DNA of 64,000 bases from Thysanoteuthis rhombus (lineage: Eukaryota; Mollusca; Cephalopoda; Oegopsida; Thysanoteuthidae), in contig OY735206.1 in the NCBI GenBank assembly GCA_963457665.1, positions 54,259,984 through 54,323,983 of the forward strand. The letters run 5' to 3'. Position 1 is the stretch's first letter; every line of letters begins with the position of its first letter. Of the stretch, positions 35,150 through 47,835 are shown one piece after another. Below the pieces are notes generated by a model that worked only from the letters and a program-made list of their open reading frames with translations, made no database searches and was not told the DNA's origin. The position numbers and the translations under genes are program-made.

Positions 35150-35541
35150 GTGCAAGATACTACCTATGCTGATGATATTGACACGGTGAAGACAAAGTCA
35201 GCTTTTGAAAGAATGACAGCTCTGAGGTTGGAAATATCAAAAATATACGTCTACACCCTGATCTTGATGATTGAAGTGCTGGATATTGGAGACAATGTTC
35301 TGGTGAAATTGGTTATTGAGAACTCTGCTAAATAATTTCTCTGTAGCTCAAGTGATTGACAAGAATGGTAAGAAGTTTGTTGTTAGCTATATGAAGCAAT
35401 CCAGAATAATTCGCAGTAAATTTGTCACACCGACACATTTCTAACATTGACAAAGCGAATGCTGTCATATGCCTGTCCCCACCCATCTCAGCTGTAGGTA
35501 CCGAACGTGCAAAGTCAGTTCTGCATTTTCTCATTGACTAG
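35150..35541 (+). pseudogene. Frame-shifted coding relic, transposon-encoded type
   Basis: Joined across two frameshifts (near 35333 and 35440) the plus strand reads DIGDNVLVKLVI, SVAQVIDKNGKKFVVSYMK, IRSKFVTP and NIDKANAVICLSPP, then GTERAKSVLHFLID and a stop at about 35541. The order VGD.VLVK ... GQV ... V.Y.R ... SKFV.P ... V..D.V..LP resembles a C-terminal module I associate from memory with transposon-derived proteins in marine invertebrates. This is an impression, not a database match. No intact start or upstream domain is seen. Confidence 0.5.
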
Positions 35542-35999
35542 ACTACCATTATGCTAACAGAGTAATTCTGACTAGGTACTACTTCATATGAAAGCATGAC
35601 AACTAACTCATATCAGACTGTACAAGAACTTCAGAGTCAATACAATACTAATTGAAATTGATCAGCCTCCATAAATTCCGGTTGTCAATTTGAATTTTTT
35701 TTTTTAAAGGTTTCAGGACCAGAATTTGTATTCTTCTTTTAGTTTTTTGTCACAGGTCCAACGTGTCCAACATCCTGGCCCGATGTACCTCAACTGTAAG
35801 TCACGTTGGAGCTTTTGACATTTCTTTTTGAATCTCTATTTCCCCTTCTACAACTCTCTTTGAGAAGGACTTGATACGAGCTAGCATCAAGCAAAATGTA
35901 GGAATCTGGGACTTGGTTACAAAAGCAGTTACCTGACTGACATAAGTTTAAAAAAGTGGACCACTCACCTATCCTTGTGAGTGTATAATGACAAAAATC

Positions 36000-38900
36000 C
36001 CGTACTGTTAGTGTGCGTTGAAAAAACATTTGAACAAAGAATAGATAAATGAATAAAAATACAAGTTGCTAGTTACAGTCAGTGAGAGATTGTTTCTATT
36101 TATATTATTGCTTGAGCTAATCTTCGCTTGAATAGTCTCTCTCTCTCTCGTGTTCATTTTGGTTAAGAGGCTTTTCAATCTGAGAAGATTCTGACCGGGA
36201 CAAGTAGTTCGAAGGAGGAGGGGAGGCACGCTGTTGGAATTAGCTCGGCGGCATGTGACTAACAGAATGAAATCATCACATTTAAAAAAAAAAAAAAAAA
36301 AAGTGATAGGACAATAAGTCAAAGATGATGATGCTCAAAAAAAAAAAAGTTAGGTATGCAGGTTAGAATAATTACCACAAGAAATTCAGTAAAATTGCTC
36401 CTCAAATAGTTTGGTTGGGGGGGAGGGGTGAACTTGATTTTTCGATTTATTCTTTGCAATAGAGACTATTGCATTGTTTTGATCATGGACAAATAAATAG
36501 GTTCATCAGAAACAAACAAAAATATCTCATTATATATGTTCAAGCAGACAATTCAATTCAGCTGGGTAAAATCTAAAGTAAAAAAACAAAGATAGACTTT
36601 CTTCAATTTTTTCTTAGTTGTTCGGATTCTAATTAGAAATTGACAATATGAAAAAAATTAATGAATCAATCAAATATTTAGGTCTATTGTAACCAGCTGG
36701 ATACCTATTTTCTAGAGTCGATTTTTTCTTTCCATCTAAAAAGAAAGACATAATTCTAATTCATCACATGTTGTATAACAAGTTAATCAATTTCTTGCAA
36801 CTATAAAGGAAATCCCCTCAAAGAATAAGCTATAAACTCAAGGGAAGATAACTCTAATTTACAAAAAAGAGTAGAAGGGCTTAACTACTCAATTTGAATT
36901 ACCAGATCAGTGGCTAATCCTGCTTATGAAATAAATAGCAATGCAAGAACTTAGTTGTATAAAGGTTAATTCAGTCCAGTTTTCTTCTGCAAAGTCAGCT
37001 GAAAAGCTAAACAATCCCTACGCACCGCAAAACATAAAAATCAAGTCACTAGGAATAGGATTGATTTTTGAATTGTTAAGAATTTCTGTGAAATTGTTTT
37101 AGTTTCTTAAAGAATGTAGTTAATTTTCATAATTTTTGCAGTCATTCAATATTACACGTCAACTACAAGAATATTACCTACACAAAGCTATAGAGGAGAA
37201 CTTTTCAGATTTTTAGTGCTGGCAACACACTTTTTGAAAATAAAATTTTTCACAACACATTACCTAAGTTTTATTAATTAGCTAAACCAAACATATAATT
37301 CAAATTCTGCTTTCAGTAAAGTGATATTTGTGAAAATTAATCAGATTTTATTTTATTTTGCGGCACACCTAGAGATAATCGGCCCACATATTAAAGTGTC
37401 GCTGCACATGGTACGGTTTTGAAAAGCATACTGTAGAGTGATCACTCAATTATTAAAAGCTTTTAGTTACTAGTGGGTCGCTGGTACAAGTCGACAAGTT
37501 ACAATAAGGAGCCAGCTGCTAATTACAAGCAAAGGTTGATGAAAATTGTTCCAGGGAAAACCACTGTTTGTTTTTCCACACGTGTGTGCGCTTCCACACA
37601 CACATGTGTGCACACACACATGCATGTGCACAATATTTTTTAATGAGGAAACAATCATAACACCGAACGTCACGTGCCATAAATTCAAGAGTATCATTGT
37701 ATGAACGCATATGTATATGCTCAGCATAAACATGTATTAATCAAGAGCACATCACGTGTATAATTCTTTTCTTCCATGCATAAATAAATAGTGCGTAAAA
37801 TTGGGTTTGTATGTTGTGTGAGAAAATTAAAGTTTTTCACATACACTTCATTCATGCCTACCTACCTATCATCACTCAACACAGTTAGACTATAGTACAC
37901 ATTTTTTTTTTACATATCACATATTGATCGACCAGCATTTGCTTTCTATAGCCACTGAGCCAGGCCGAATTCGAATTGAATCAATCAAATCCTTTATATT
38001 TGGAAAAACCCTGACATTATCCCAGTTTTGCGTCTTTTCCTTCTGTTTAGAATTGATTTTTTTTCTCAATCGATAAAAACAAAAGTTATTAATCTTATTT
38101 CTTGTCGTCACTGAAAACCATCAAACGTATTCCTCATCTATCCTCAGTTTAATCAGTCCCAATCTAACTCCGATACTAACAATGTCACACTGTGTCCAGG
38201 CTATGTATGTGTGGTGTGTGATGTCTTAGTATTTGTGTACACTGCATATATTTCTTTTTTGTTTTTCAATGCGGTTTATTCAAATGAATTTACTAAGATT
38301 AAAACAGAAACACAGCACACTGGTGAAGAAGATGGGTTTCAAGAGCTTTTATATTTGCAATGTCTACCAATGGAGATATTGCCATATACCTAATTCCCCA
38401 AATCCATTTCCATTACTGGGCAAGATAAATTTAGTTAGAGGATCCAGTGTTTATTTTGTTGAGAAAGTTTAGGACTAAAGAAAGAGGCAAGTTATTTCTT
38501 CTAAGACCATTAGCTCAGTTAATTCTTGCAGAAAACTGCCACTGGTTGTAATACAATAATGAAGATGATGCAATTTATAGTGATAAAAAGAAATTTGAGG
38601 TAGCTTCAAAGAGACTCGCCACCTAAGCCTCCCTATTCCTAGGTTTACTATGAAGATCTGATGGTGTTATCATAATGACCATTACAGAATGGTATCAATA
38701 GCAATAACGATGACAGTTATAGTACATTTTTTTTATATGTTAACCAGGGTAAGTGCCAGGGGTTCATACATCTTTAAAATTCGCACAAGGGTTTCATGTA
38801 TCCAAGGTGACCCCTCGCAACCGGTTGTATTCTATCAACCATTTTTCTTCAATTTGTGCTCTAAGTTGGTCAAATGGACAAGCCAGCCCTGATTTTAACA

Positions 38901-40660
38901 GTATGGCCATAGTCATAAAGATAACAATTCAGTACAACACAACTGTAGACCATGAGGATTGTCATTGAATGTCAAAATGTGTGGTTCAAACACAAGTGAT
39001 AAACAACAGCTGAGGAGAAAAGGTCAATACAATTTTAGAATGAAGTAATCATTCAAGCGAGATGAGACAGTCAGTAGCTTTAGGTGGAACACTACTATAG
39101 TTAACAAGGGAACAATATTCGCAGTAAGGGAATTACAGATTTTGCAGCTTAATTGAACAGAAAGACTTTGAATCAAGCGCATTGTATACAACAAAGGTTG
39201 ATGACCTGGAGAAAATAAAATCCATTCCAATCATACATGGTCTGTGTGCATGTCCAGATGAACTTTTATATTGTTTTCTAGAGAGCGATAATGCAAATAT
39301 CTATTGAAAAGTATTTAGAGTGATTCTTAACCTGGATTTCCAAATCCTAAAATAATAACTAAAAAAGGAAAAAAATATCATATATAATCCATTGTATCAT
39401 GACAGGTTTTACATGAATCAAACTGATACGATCCAGGGAACTATCATCTCATAACCTTAGAGTGATAATGTTGATGTTCAAGTGATCATTTACTGCAAGA
39501 GGCCACTTGAACACTATTTTCCATTGATTACTATGCAAACCAATTAATATATTTTACAGTAAAAAATCAATTTGAATATTTTCTGCATTGATCACAAGCA
39601 TTGATTTTGCTGCACTGAAGTTGTGAACCACAAGTTGTTATGGCAAGACAAATATTCACGAAATTGACCTCAGTAAGTGTGAATACTGTACTGAACGATC
39701 CTAAACTCTCAAGGAGAGTAATGTTATCAGGGATTTCTTTATTAAGAAAATACAAGTCAAAAATTATTCATAAATGACAGTGCTTCATATGATGAAAAAT
39801 AAAAGATAACATTTCTATCACTAATACAAGTTGTGTATGTGGAAACAATAACAGACATGGTGACAAGTATTTAGCAAAAGATAAGCAATGAGTTTAAATG
39901 TAAGAGCTTATTTCCGATCTGCACTGTTTACTCACTGCCATAAACTGACCGTCTGAGTAGTTGCTATGGAAAGCAACTAAAATTAAGATGAAAGAAAATA
40001 CGGATCAGAAATTAATAACTGAGAGGGTTGCCAGGTACATAAATTCATTATGCATAGACTATGAGGTGATTAAGCGATGAGTTGAGAATAAGCAAAGACT
40101 TTGATCTTAGAACATAGAAAAGCTAAAGTGATATTTACATGCAATATCATAGTTACGTGAATACCTTCTGGTCAAGATTAAATGGCAGTTTTCTGAGAAT
40201 ATTAATAGCGATGAATTGTCAGTCAGTAGAGACATAAAACCCATAAGCAATCTTGCTGTGGTGATAGGATTCAAACGCATTACCTGGAGGCACTACTTCT
40301 ATAAACTGACCAAGTGATAGAGTTTGTGTACAAAGAAATCCTTTTGGTCTCATTTTTCAGAGTTAATTATTTTTTACGCCTCAACAAATGAGTCGAGGAG
40401 CGGTGAAACTATGCCAACTATGTTTGGTTTTCATGTCAGCAGAGTAAAAGATGTGGGTGGAAAGTCGGTTAGGTTGAACAATTTGGGGTTGGGTTAAAAT
40501 CATTTGGGTATTATAATGACCACACCAGAAATAGATATAGCCTTTTCGGGTGAATGTTACTATACAATGGCACTCATTATGTGGTATATCTTTAGTTGGT
40601 GGATTTGAAATTTTTAGCCAAGTTCAAAACATTGAAAGGAAAATCTAACTATCTATCTAT
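36000..40660. other. Long intronic stretch without recognised elements
   Basis: AT-rich sequence with a G-rich patch near 36413-36430 and short CA/TG-rich pieces near 37575-37630. No splice-flanked coding exon, TIR pair or repeat family was seen. Confidence 0.4.
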
Positions 40661-40779
40661 CTATATCTTTGTATACATATATAATAGAATGGATGTATGT
40701 CTATTTGTTTCCAAGTCAGAAACCTAGAAGTCACCAGACTCGTGTGTATACAACAATTCAATTCACTATATATATTTAT

Positions 40780-40792
<13 letters not shown>

Positions 40793-40857
<65 letters not shown>
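40793..40857. repeat. (AT)n microsatellite linked to repeat family F
   Basis: Short CA run then about 65 bp of TA dinucleotide directly joined to the GTGTCATCCA end of family F. Confidence 0.95.
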
Positions 40858-40859
<2 letters not shown>

Positions 40860-40990
40860 TGTCATCCACAGACAGCTCTTTCGTTGTATTACAACTCTTA
40901 TCCCGTCCAGTACCACGAGGTAGGATCAAAACCTTCGCTTCAGACCCAGAAGCTGGCATCTTACCTCTGCCCCACGGAACTGGACGGTCA
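40857..40990 (+). repeat. Dispersed repeat family F, copy 2 (SINE-like)
   Basis: GTGTCATCCACAGACAGCTC, GTATTACAACTCTTATC, CGTCCAGTACCACG, GGTAGGATCAAAACCTTCGC and TTCAGACCCAGAAG. GATCAAAAC fits the Pol III B-box pattern GWTCRANNC. CCGTCCAGT and, about 80 bp on, ACTGGACGG form a short inverted repeat. Confidence 0.65.
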
Positions 40991-41384
40991 ATACGGTTGA
41001 ATTTAAGCAATATATTTACTCATGCATAATCCCCCATTCACCAGAGAGCTCTATTCCTATGTTGGAAGAGCATTGCATAAGCTTATGATGAATGAGTTAC
41101 CTCACTTAAAGAGTACTCAACCTTGAATGAGGGAGCATTAATTTTGCCTCAGAGAATTGAAAACTTTAAACAATTGGATTTTTTTTTCATTTTTATTGAT
41201 GCTTTTATTTGAGATACCCCATAAAGTTGCAGTACAGCTTTGCAGGTGATTTATAATGAGTACTATGAATAGATTGTTTATTATGAGTATAAATCTTTTT
41301 TTTTCGGCAAAAAGTGAATAAGAACTCCTTCTCCTCCTCCTCATTAATAAGAACAACAGGTGCATTTAGTCACTTAATACAAAC

Positions 41385-41530
41385 CGTCACATGACCCAAG
41401 CTTTTGGAAGCATGTCATGTTGGGGGTGATCAATCAAAAAAAAAAAGGTTGATCGATAGATAAAGTACTTCTTTTGCTACTGGACACAAACCAGAAGGGA
41501 CCAATTTGGCATAAATTTACATGATGAATT
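41385..41530 (+). repeat. Dispersed repeat family D, copy 3 (partial)
   Basis: CATGACCCAAGCTTTTGGAA, GCATGTCATGTTGGGGGTGA, GATCAATCAAAAAAA and GGGACCAATTTGGCAT parallel the copies at 25165 and 62940. Confidence 0.6.
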
Positions 41531-41989
41531 GAATACCCCACTAAAAACCTATTTTGGGAGTTAATTCCACAAAATCAAAAAAATCTTTTTCAGAATCCTC
41601 CAAACAGGCCAACTAGCATCGCTATATGGATTACTAACCAAACTGGTAAGTTAATTTGGATCCCCTCCCACCTTTGTCTTACAAAATCCTTAATGGTCCC
41701 TGCAATCTTGGGCACCCCCCCCCCAGATTTTGTGATGGTTCAAAACCTTTGAGCAGTAAATGGTGAACAGCCTGTCTCTTAAGAGACATCTCCCATTGGA
41801 GTATGAACAGTCAGTAACAAGGTCCCGGTTACTTTGTATGCATAAACTTTTCAAGTTTCAAGTCTGGTTGAGACCAGGATTTTATTCTTACAAGTTTTTA
41901 TGACTAACACCTTGGCAGAATGCAAATCTGCTGAAGGGATACTTCTAACCTAATCACACAGCTTAAAGTATGCTCAATTAGCTAATGAG

Positions 41990-42065
41990 TGCACGGGAGT
42001 ACTTGTCCTAATGAAGAGTTTTCCATACTCTTCATTCATACCGGGAATCAAACCAGGGTTTTTCT
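41990..42065 (-). repeat. SINE-like fragment (family H), copy 1
   Basis: TAATGAAGAGTTTTCCATAC followed by TCTTCATTCATACCGGGAATC resembles 53123-53165. On the minus strand GGTTTGATTCCC is near a Pol III B box. Confidence 0.45.
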
Positions 42066-43455
42066 ATGTCCAAGTGGACACCTATGAGAAGTACTTTTTA
42101 TATAAACTACGGTCTGTTTACATATTGTCTAAAATGAGAAGCTAACAACTCCTCTTTTGTGAGCTTAGTTTAACCATGACATTGAAAAATAAAAAAAAAT
42201 CACTTATCAAAATTAACAGAATGAAAAATCAAATTTTTCCACACTTGATGGCTATCTTTGCACCTGGTACCAACTTCATGACTTTTCATACCCAACCCTC
42301 TCCCCACGGTTTGCCTTTTAATCTCTCGAAATTAGGCACAGCTTTTGACATGCAAAACTTGATAAGCGAATAAAATACTGTGTCATCTGTAAGTCAATGC
42401 ACTGAGGGGATTGCAAGACTGAACAGCTTTCAAGAAGTGGGATCCAAGATTCAAGCCTATCAAAAAAAATTATCAGTTTCACGAATGTATAATTCTGAAT
42501 AAGTTTTGTAGGGCACTTGATAGTTTTTTTTTCTCTTAAATAGTGAAATAAAGATAAGTTTATATATAGCTTCGATGCAGGGGAAGTAACCGTGTGAGTT
42601 TTGATTTCCTAGATTATGGGCTATAGTCTTACTATATGGAAAAATATCTCTCAATTGAAAAAAAATTCCCAGATCTGCCCCTGAATAACAATCAACTCTT
42701 CCATAACCCATGTCCCACATCTCCTGCAAAATGTCACTGAAATTCATTGAGAACTTTCAGAGATATTGCATGGACTAACAGACAAACATGAGTGAATATG
42801 TATACCTCTTCCAACTTTGTTGGCAGAGGTAAATAAATTCATGATTTTCACAACTTTCTATGTGACGTGAAGTCATCTACTTCTGTTGCCAAAAATAAGT
42901 TTTGTTGAAAAATAAGGTACAACATTCGTTCAGTGTGAGTTAATATCTGAAATAAACAACCTATTACAAAAAAAAAGCATAAGGCAGTATTAAAAAAGAT
43001 CTTGAAAAATCATTAATTTTGTTTGTATATATTTGTGATATACCAAACATTGTCATTTTAATGACTTATATAAACAACAACAAAAAACGTTTTTTGAATG
43101 TGATTTGAACAGGCTGAGATGCATAGATAGTCAAGTTGCTTCAAAATAGTTATAACTTTTCAAGTATTAATTCTAAGACATGAGAACTAGAATCTTTATT
43201 TACTTGGGTTGACTGCAAAAGTTGTATAAAACAAAGAAACATAATCCAGTTTATGTCTCTCTTTCTGTATCACTCAATCTTAACTTCTAATAAATTTTTG
43301 AAATTTCAAATTTTGCCTATAAAAAATGTATTTACTTTTAGTTGTGATAAGATTGTATAGTGCCATCATATCAGGTGGAAGGAAGGGTAAGTGTGCTTGC
43401 CTTAACATTTGGCTTTTACAGAGTTTTAAACGATATTGCTAGTGCGTGGATTAGG

Positions 43456-43775
43456 TTTGGTTGGTAGGTAGGTAGGTAGGTAGGTAGGTAAATAGGTAGG
43501 CAGGTACGTAGATAGGTAAGTAGGTAATGAATAGACCAATACAGATGAACAGAGTCAGATAGAATGATGTAAACATACTGAGATAGAAAGGATAGATAGA
43601 CAGATGTGAACAGACAGATAGGTAGGTAGGTAGGTAGATAGATAGATAGGTAGGTAGGTAGGTAGGATAGATAGATGCAAACTGACAGTTAGGATAGATA
43701 GATGAGAATAGACTTGGATAGATAGATAGTTGGATGCAAACAGACTTGGATAGAAAGATATGAACTGACTGACAT
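43456..43775 (+). repeat. (GGTA)n / (GATA)n tetranucleotide region
   Basis: Runs of TAGG at 43456-43515 and 43617-43670, with GATA-rich sequence between and after. The minus-strand frames of Tyr-Leu-Pro-Thr repeats come from this. Confidence 0.9.
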
Positions 43776-43793
43776 AGATAGATGTGGAACATA

Positions 43794-43905
43794 TCGGGGA
43801 GGGGGGAGATGGATTAATGCCTTTCCCAATAGGATCAGTGTGATGTGAATGCAAACTGTCTCAACAGGAGTTAAAAACTTGGCTCACCGATTTCATTCTC
43901 TGTGT
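43794..43905 (+). repeat. Dispersed repeat family C, copy 3
   Basis: GGAGATGGATTAATGCCTTT, CCCAATAGGATCAG, CTGTCTCAACAGGAGT and AACTTGGCTCACCGATTTCA match the family. Confidence 0.65.
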
Positions 43906-44592
43906 ACTCAACCATCAGGCTAACCATACCTCCACTTTAAGATTTACCAGTAACTCAGCTGTTAGGATACATGATTATATCTTGAAGAGCTTGACGCTCT
44001 TCTTAGTTGAAAGTTTGAGACAACTATTTACAAAAAGAAGCTGGAAATGTTCCTTTTTTTTTTTCCAATATTTTTTTGAAGGCCTTATCCATAAATTTTA
44101 TCTCTAAAAAACATAAAAACTCCTCAAGTAAGTATGAATTTGTTATCTATCAAAGGAGAGTATTCCTACAATAATTCATTCGTTGAGTGGAGGTGGTGCT
44201 AATGAGAAGAATGAAGTAGGGAGGTGTTATTGATAAAGAGAAGTGATAGAAAAGAAATGAGTCAAGGTTAGATTTTTAGTCATTGTTAAAAGCATAAGAG
44301 AGTCACTGTCATTGTTCTTATAAGCTTATCAAGCTTCATTGTATATTTTCCTGTTAATAATGTTGTGGTTGTAAAGAGCCAAGTAGCATGTTACATTATT
44401 TAACTGATATATACAGATATAGATAACATGATTGTTTGAACAGATTCATGTATGAACAATTGTATCTTGATTTATCCCTGACCAGATGAAGCATTGTACT
44501 TAATATTTGTTTAATTTGAGTTTTTAACAGTCCTATTGCTTTGAAGATATAAGATGTGTATAATTAGTAGGCCAGAGTGACTATAAAACTAC

Positions 44593-44872
44593 ATGCATTA
44601 TTTAGCCTGCTACTTTTATATAAAGCATCAACAGTACATAGTAGCTTTTCAATGGGTTTTAGAAGTTCCCTTTGACTCTGTTATACTGTACTCAATTGCA
44701 TATTTATTTACTCTCCAACTAAAGGTGGCCTACGTCCATCTCTGAATTCTGTCAACTACCTACCTACCTATGCTCATTTAAAAAATGCAGGGCGCATTCC
44801 AAGGCATGGCGGATACTGCTTGCTTCCAATTATTAGATCCTCAGAGTTGAAGATCAAGGTTTGAATTGATTC
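44593..44872 (+). repeat. Repeat family E, forward member of an inverted pair
   Basis: About 280 bp alignable from end to end with the reverse complement of 48921-49200. Shared words: GCATTATTTAGCCT, TAGCTTTTCAATGGG, AATTCTGTCAACT, AATGCAGGG.GCATTC, GTTGAAGATCAAGGT. Confidence 0.8.
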
Positions 44873-45106
44873 AGAGAGAGTAATCTGTCACAGTTCTGGA
44901 GCCAAAAGTGCCAGAAAATCAGATGTGTATCTTTAAACCAATTAAGTACATTGAAAAGTGGAAATTAAAACCCTCCAAAGAAATGGTGTTGGGTTTTGTC
45001 ACAATCCCATAATTCTTTTTTTTATTATTATACAATTTATGAATAATCCTTTTTTTAAATATCCACTTCCTCTAAAAAAAATTTTTTTAAAGTTAAATAT
45101 AATAAT

Positions 45107-45310
45107 ATGTACAGCAGGGAGCGGTTTCTAAACATGGATTCTTTTTCCAAGAATCAAAAAACCAATAAAGAACAAACAGAATGGTATATAGTGAGGAAGT
45201 CGCTTATCATGATCACTTTGGGACATGGTCTCTTAGATAACAATAACTGGCTAAAAACATTACGCGAAGGATACATAGAAGAAGCCGCTTATTGCGATCA
45301 TTTTAAATAG
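45107..45310 (+). other. Short open frame with a duplicated E-x-A-Y-x-D-H-F motif
   Basis: GAAGTCGCTTATCATGATCA (45196) and GAAGCCGCTTATTGCGATCA (45281) are diverged copies 85 bp apart. The second is identical over 24 bp to 22887-22910. They could be relics of one coding repeat. No family recognised. Confidence 0.3.
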
Positions 45311-46580
45311 AATGTTAGGGAATGACTGATTTTGAGAACAATGACTGGTCAATATCATTATCTGTGATTATAAGAAGCAGCTTCCTCTGTACTTTGATAT
45401 AGTTTATTAATTATACACTCCAGCTGGATTACTTATTTAAGCCGCCCGCATAAATATCTTCTATCTCTCACATTTTTAAGCGCTGTATAAAACCACATGA
45501 TTGCTGTTGGTTCAGTTATTGCAATCTTGCTAAACTTTACCATCCGCCCTCAATATAATATAAGCAATGTGTAAGGCTAGCTGATCTTTACTTATACTGT
45601 AGATCTCTAAATCTCTTAACCAAGCAACGCTGATATGTACAGAACCTATCCTTTGATGTGTAACATTCACTCCAATCTCAGATAATGTGTCACAAATCTG
45701 ATTTTTTAAGTGGATTTAAGATAATCCGCTTCTCAATGAGTCTCAAATAAACAGTTCAAGTTAAGCAGAAGAGGAGAGAGTAAAAGTGTCAATGGATTAA
45801 CTAAAAAGCACTCAAAGAGCACATATCTCTGCTAATGATACGTAATAACTAAAAACTGAATGGAAATCATCCATTTTTCTGAACCAACAGAGGTTGCATG
45901 AAAATGATTTAATAATATATCTCTGATCACTAATTATGCACATCTCATATCTTTAAAGCATTAGGATTTCTAGAAATGAACATCAAACATGAATTAAATG
46001 GTTAAATACAATACATTAATATAAATGATACAGTTTAATAATATAAATGAAACAGGTAGAGGTTTATTAATTGAGTAAATAAAAATATCATTTGCAGTTG
46101 ATGAGCCAATAGAATAGGTCTCATGCAGCTTCTGTACCAAAACAGTGCAATCAAATTTTTTAACACTTCTACCTTTTCTGACATTGATGTGGACTCATAT
46201 TTGTGCTTTACACAATCAGTGACACCTGTACTTCACTTGGAACCCATCACTGGCAAATTAGGTAAGGAATTTTCCAAAATCAATGAAGCAGTAACAACCA
46301 CTACAGTATAAACGAGAAATGAAACTACATATGATGACACCTGTGACCACTAAGTGAACAACTGTGAGAGCTGCAAGAAATCCAAGTGTACGGTTGTAAT
46401 TTTATCCAAATTAAAAAAGAATTGCCAGAGAATTGATAGTGTGTCTCTGCAGTGATTTCTTTCAAAGAATGAACCTTGGTAGGTCTTCATAACTTTATTG
46501 GAAGTTTGGAAGAAAAGTTCTATCTGCAGTTGACTTGAGTATATAATTACATTGAGGAAACAAAGCTTAATTTGTGCTTT
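45311..46580. other. Intronic stretch without recognised elements
   Basis: AT-rich unique sequence. Nothing supported. Confidence 0.4.
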
Positions 46581-46583
46581 TTA

Positions 46584-47060
46584 TAAATGAACAGAAATAC
46601 AAATCCAGGTCAACTGATTCATTTCCTGTCTGAACAGATGATCTCCAGTTACCAGGTGTTTCATATTCAAACAACATCATTGTTTAAAGAGTTTTTTGAA
46701 CTTGTTGTTTATTCTGTTAGTATGACATTTATGCTGATCCATTCTATGGCCTTCTTCAGGTATATTATCCAAATTCAATTGGGGTCTGTATCCATCAACA
46801 ATTACGGAATTCAACTTGAGGTGACTTCTGCTACTCCACTGGGACAAGGTATGGAAATCCAGACCTAACCATCAGAGAGAAACATTTTCTCTTTACCACC
46901 ATTACATTCAGATAGTACACCTGAGGAAGGCTGTAGAATAGATTGGCTGAAATGTCAACGTAAACAAGGGGTTCAATCGCCCGAAAACTCTTTGAGCAAT
47001 TTAGAAATGAACAGGTATATAAATCTGGGTCAACTGATTCATTTGCGGTCTGAACACTTG
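46584..47060 (+). repeat. Composite foldback repeat with flanking direct repeats
   Basis: AAATGAACAG.AATA(C/T)AAATC followed by GGTCAACTGATTCATTT occurs at 46584 and 47005 in direct orientation. Between them, 46682-46764 and 46915-46999 are imperfect inverted repeats of about 84 bp (AAAGAGTTTT...CCTTC.TCAGGT.TA). The GAGGAAGGCTG / GGCTGAAATGT words link it to family G. Confidence 0.65.
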
Positions 47061-47793
47061 ATGTAATTTATAAATGAATAGTAGCCAGTAACATCTACTC
47101 AAGTAACAGGTGGATTTCGAAGTAATATTCTGATAAATAAGAGAAGGCGAAATTTTAAAAAAAAAAATGTTTTCTCACTTGAATCATCAGTGATTCATTC
47201 GTTACTCATCAAATGAAAAATACCTAATTAAATTGAACTCATATTATTGTAAGCATAAATACACAGAGTATACAGATGAAGTACCAATATCAATGCCCCC
47301 CCCCTCACCACCTATAGATAGATAGGTGGATAGATTGCTAAGTGGTGGATATATGACATTCATGTCTGTTATTACTCTTACTGATCCCTAATCATTGAAT
47401 ACGTTTTTTTTGGGTAGCCTACATAAATGAGCTTTGTTTCAAATAATATCAATATACAATACACATAAAACCTTATATAAAATGACAAACTACATGTATG
47501 ACATAAGCTATATAGTAAGAAAAGGAGGTGGTGTTTGATTATTATTATATCTGTTTTGTTTTTAAAATCCTCAAAATGGTTACATGGTAAACAACTGATG
47601 ATCCCAACTATAGAAATTTTATACACTGTACCATAATAGAAAAGTATATGTGAAACAGGGGAAAAAACATGAAGGAAAATTACATAACTTGCATTGACAG
47701 ATATTGGTGAATAATTGACTGAAGTGACACACAAATCCCCCAACTTTTTCGAAGATTTTTAATGTATAGTGTTCAAAGCAGTAAAGCTTTCTA

Positions 47794-47794
47794 G

Positions 47795-47835
<41 letters not shown>
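47794..47835. repeat. (CA)n-(TA)n microsatellite
   Basis: CA run followed directly by a TA run. Confidence 0.9.

Noticed and set aside
35155-35180. TTYADDID looks like the YADD catalytic box of a reverse transcriptase
   Set aside because: No other RT motif surrounds it, and it lies just upstream of a different C-terminal module in the same frame. More likely an acidic linker; treated as part of the transposon-like relic.
43456-43670. Regular TAGG/GATA spacing examined as a possible CRISPR-like or satellite array
   Set aside because: It is simple tetranucleotide repeat with no spacers; CRISPR is not expected in this nuclear animal DNA.
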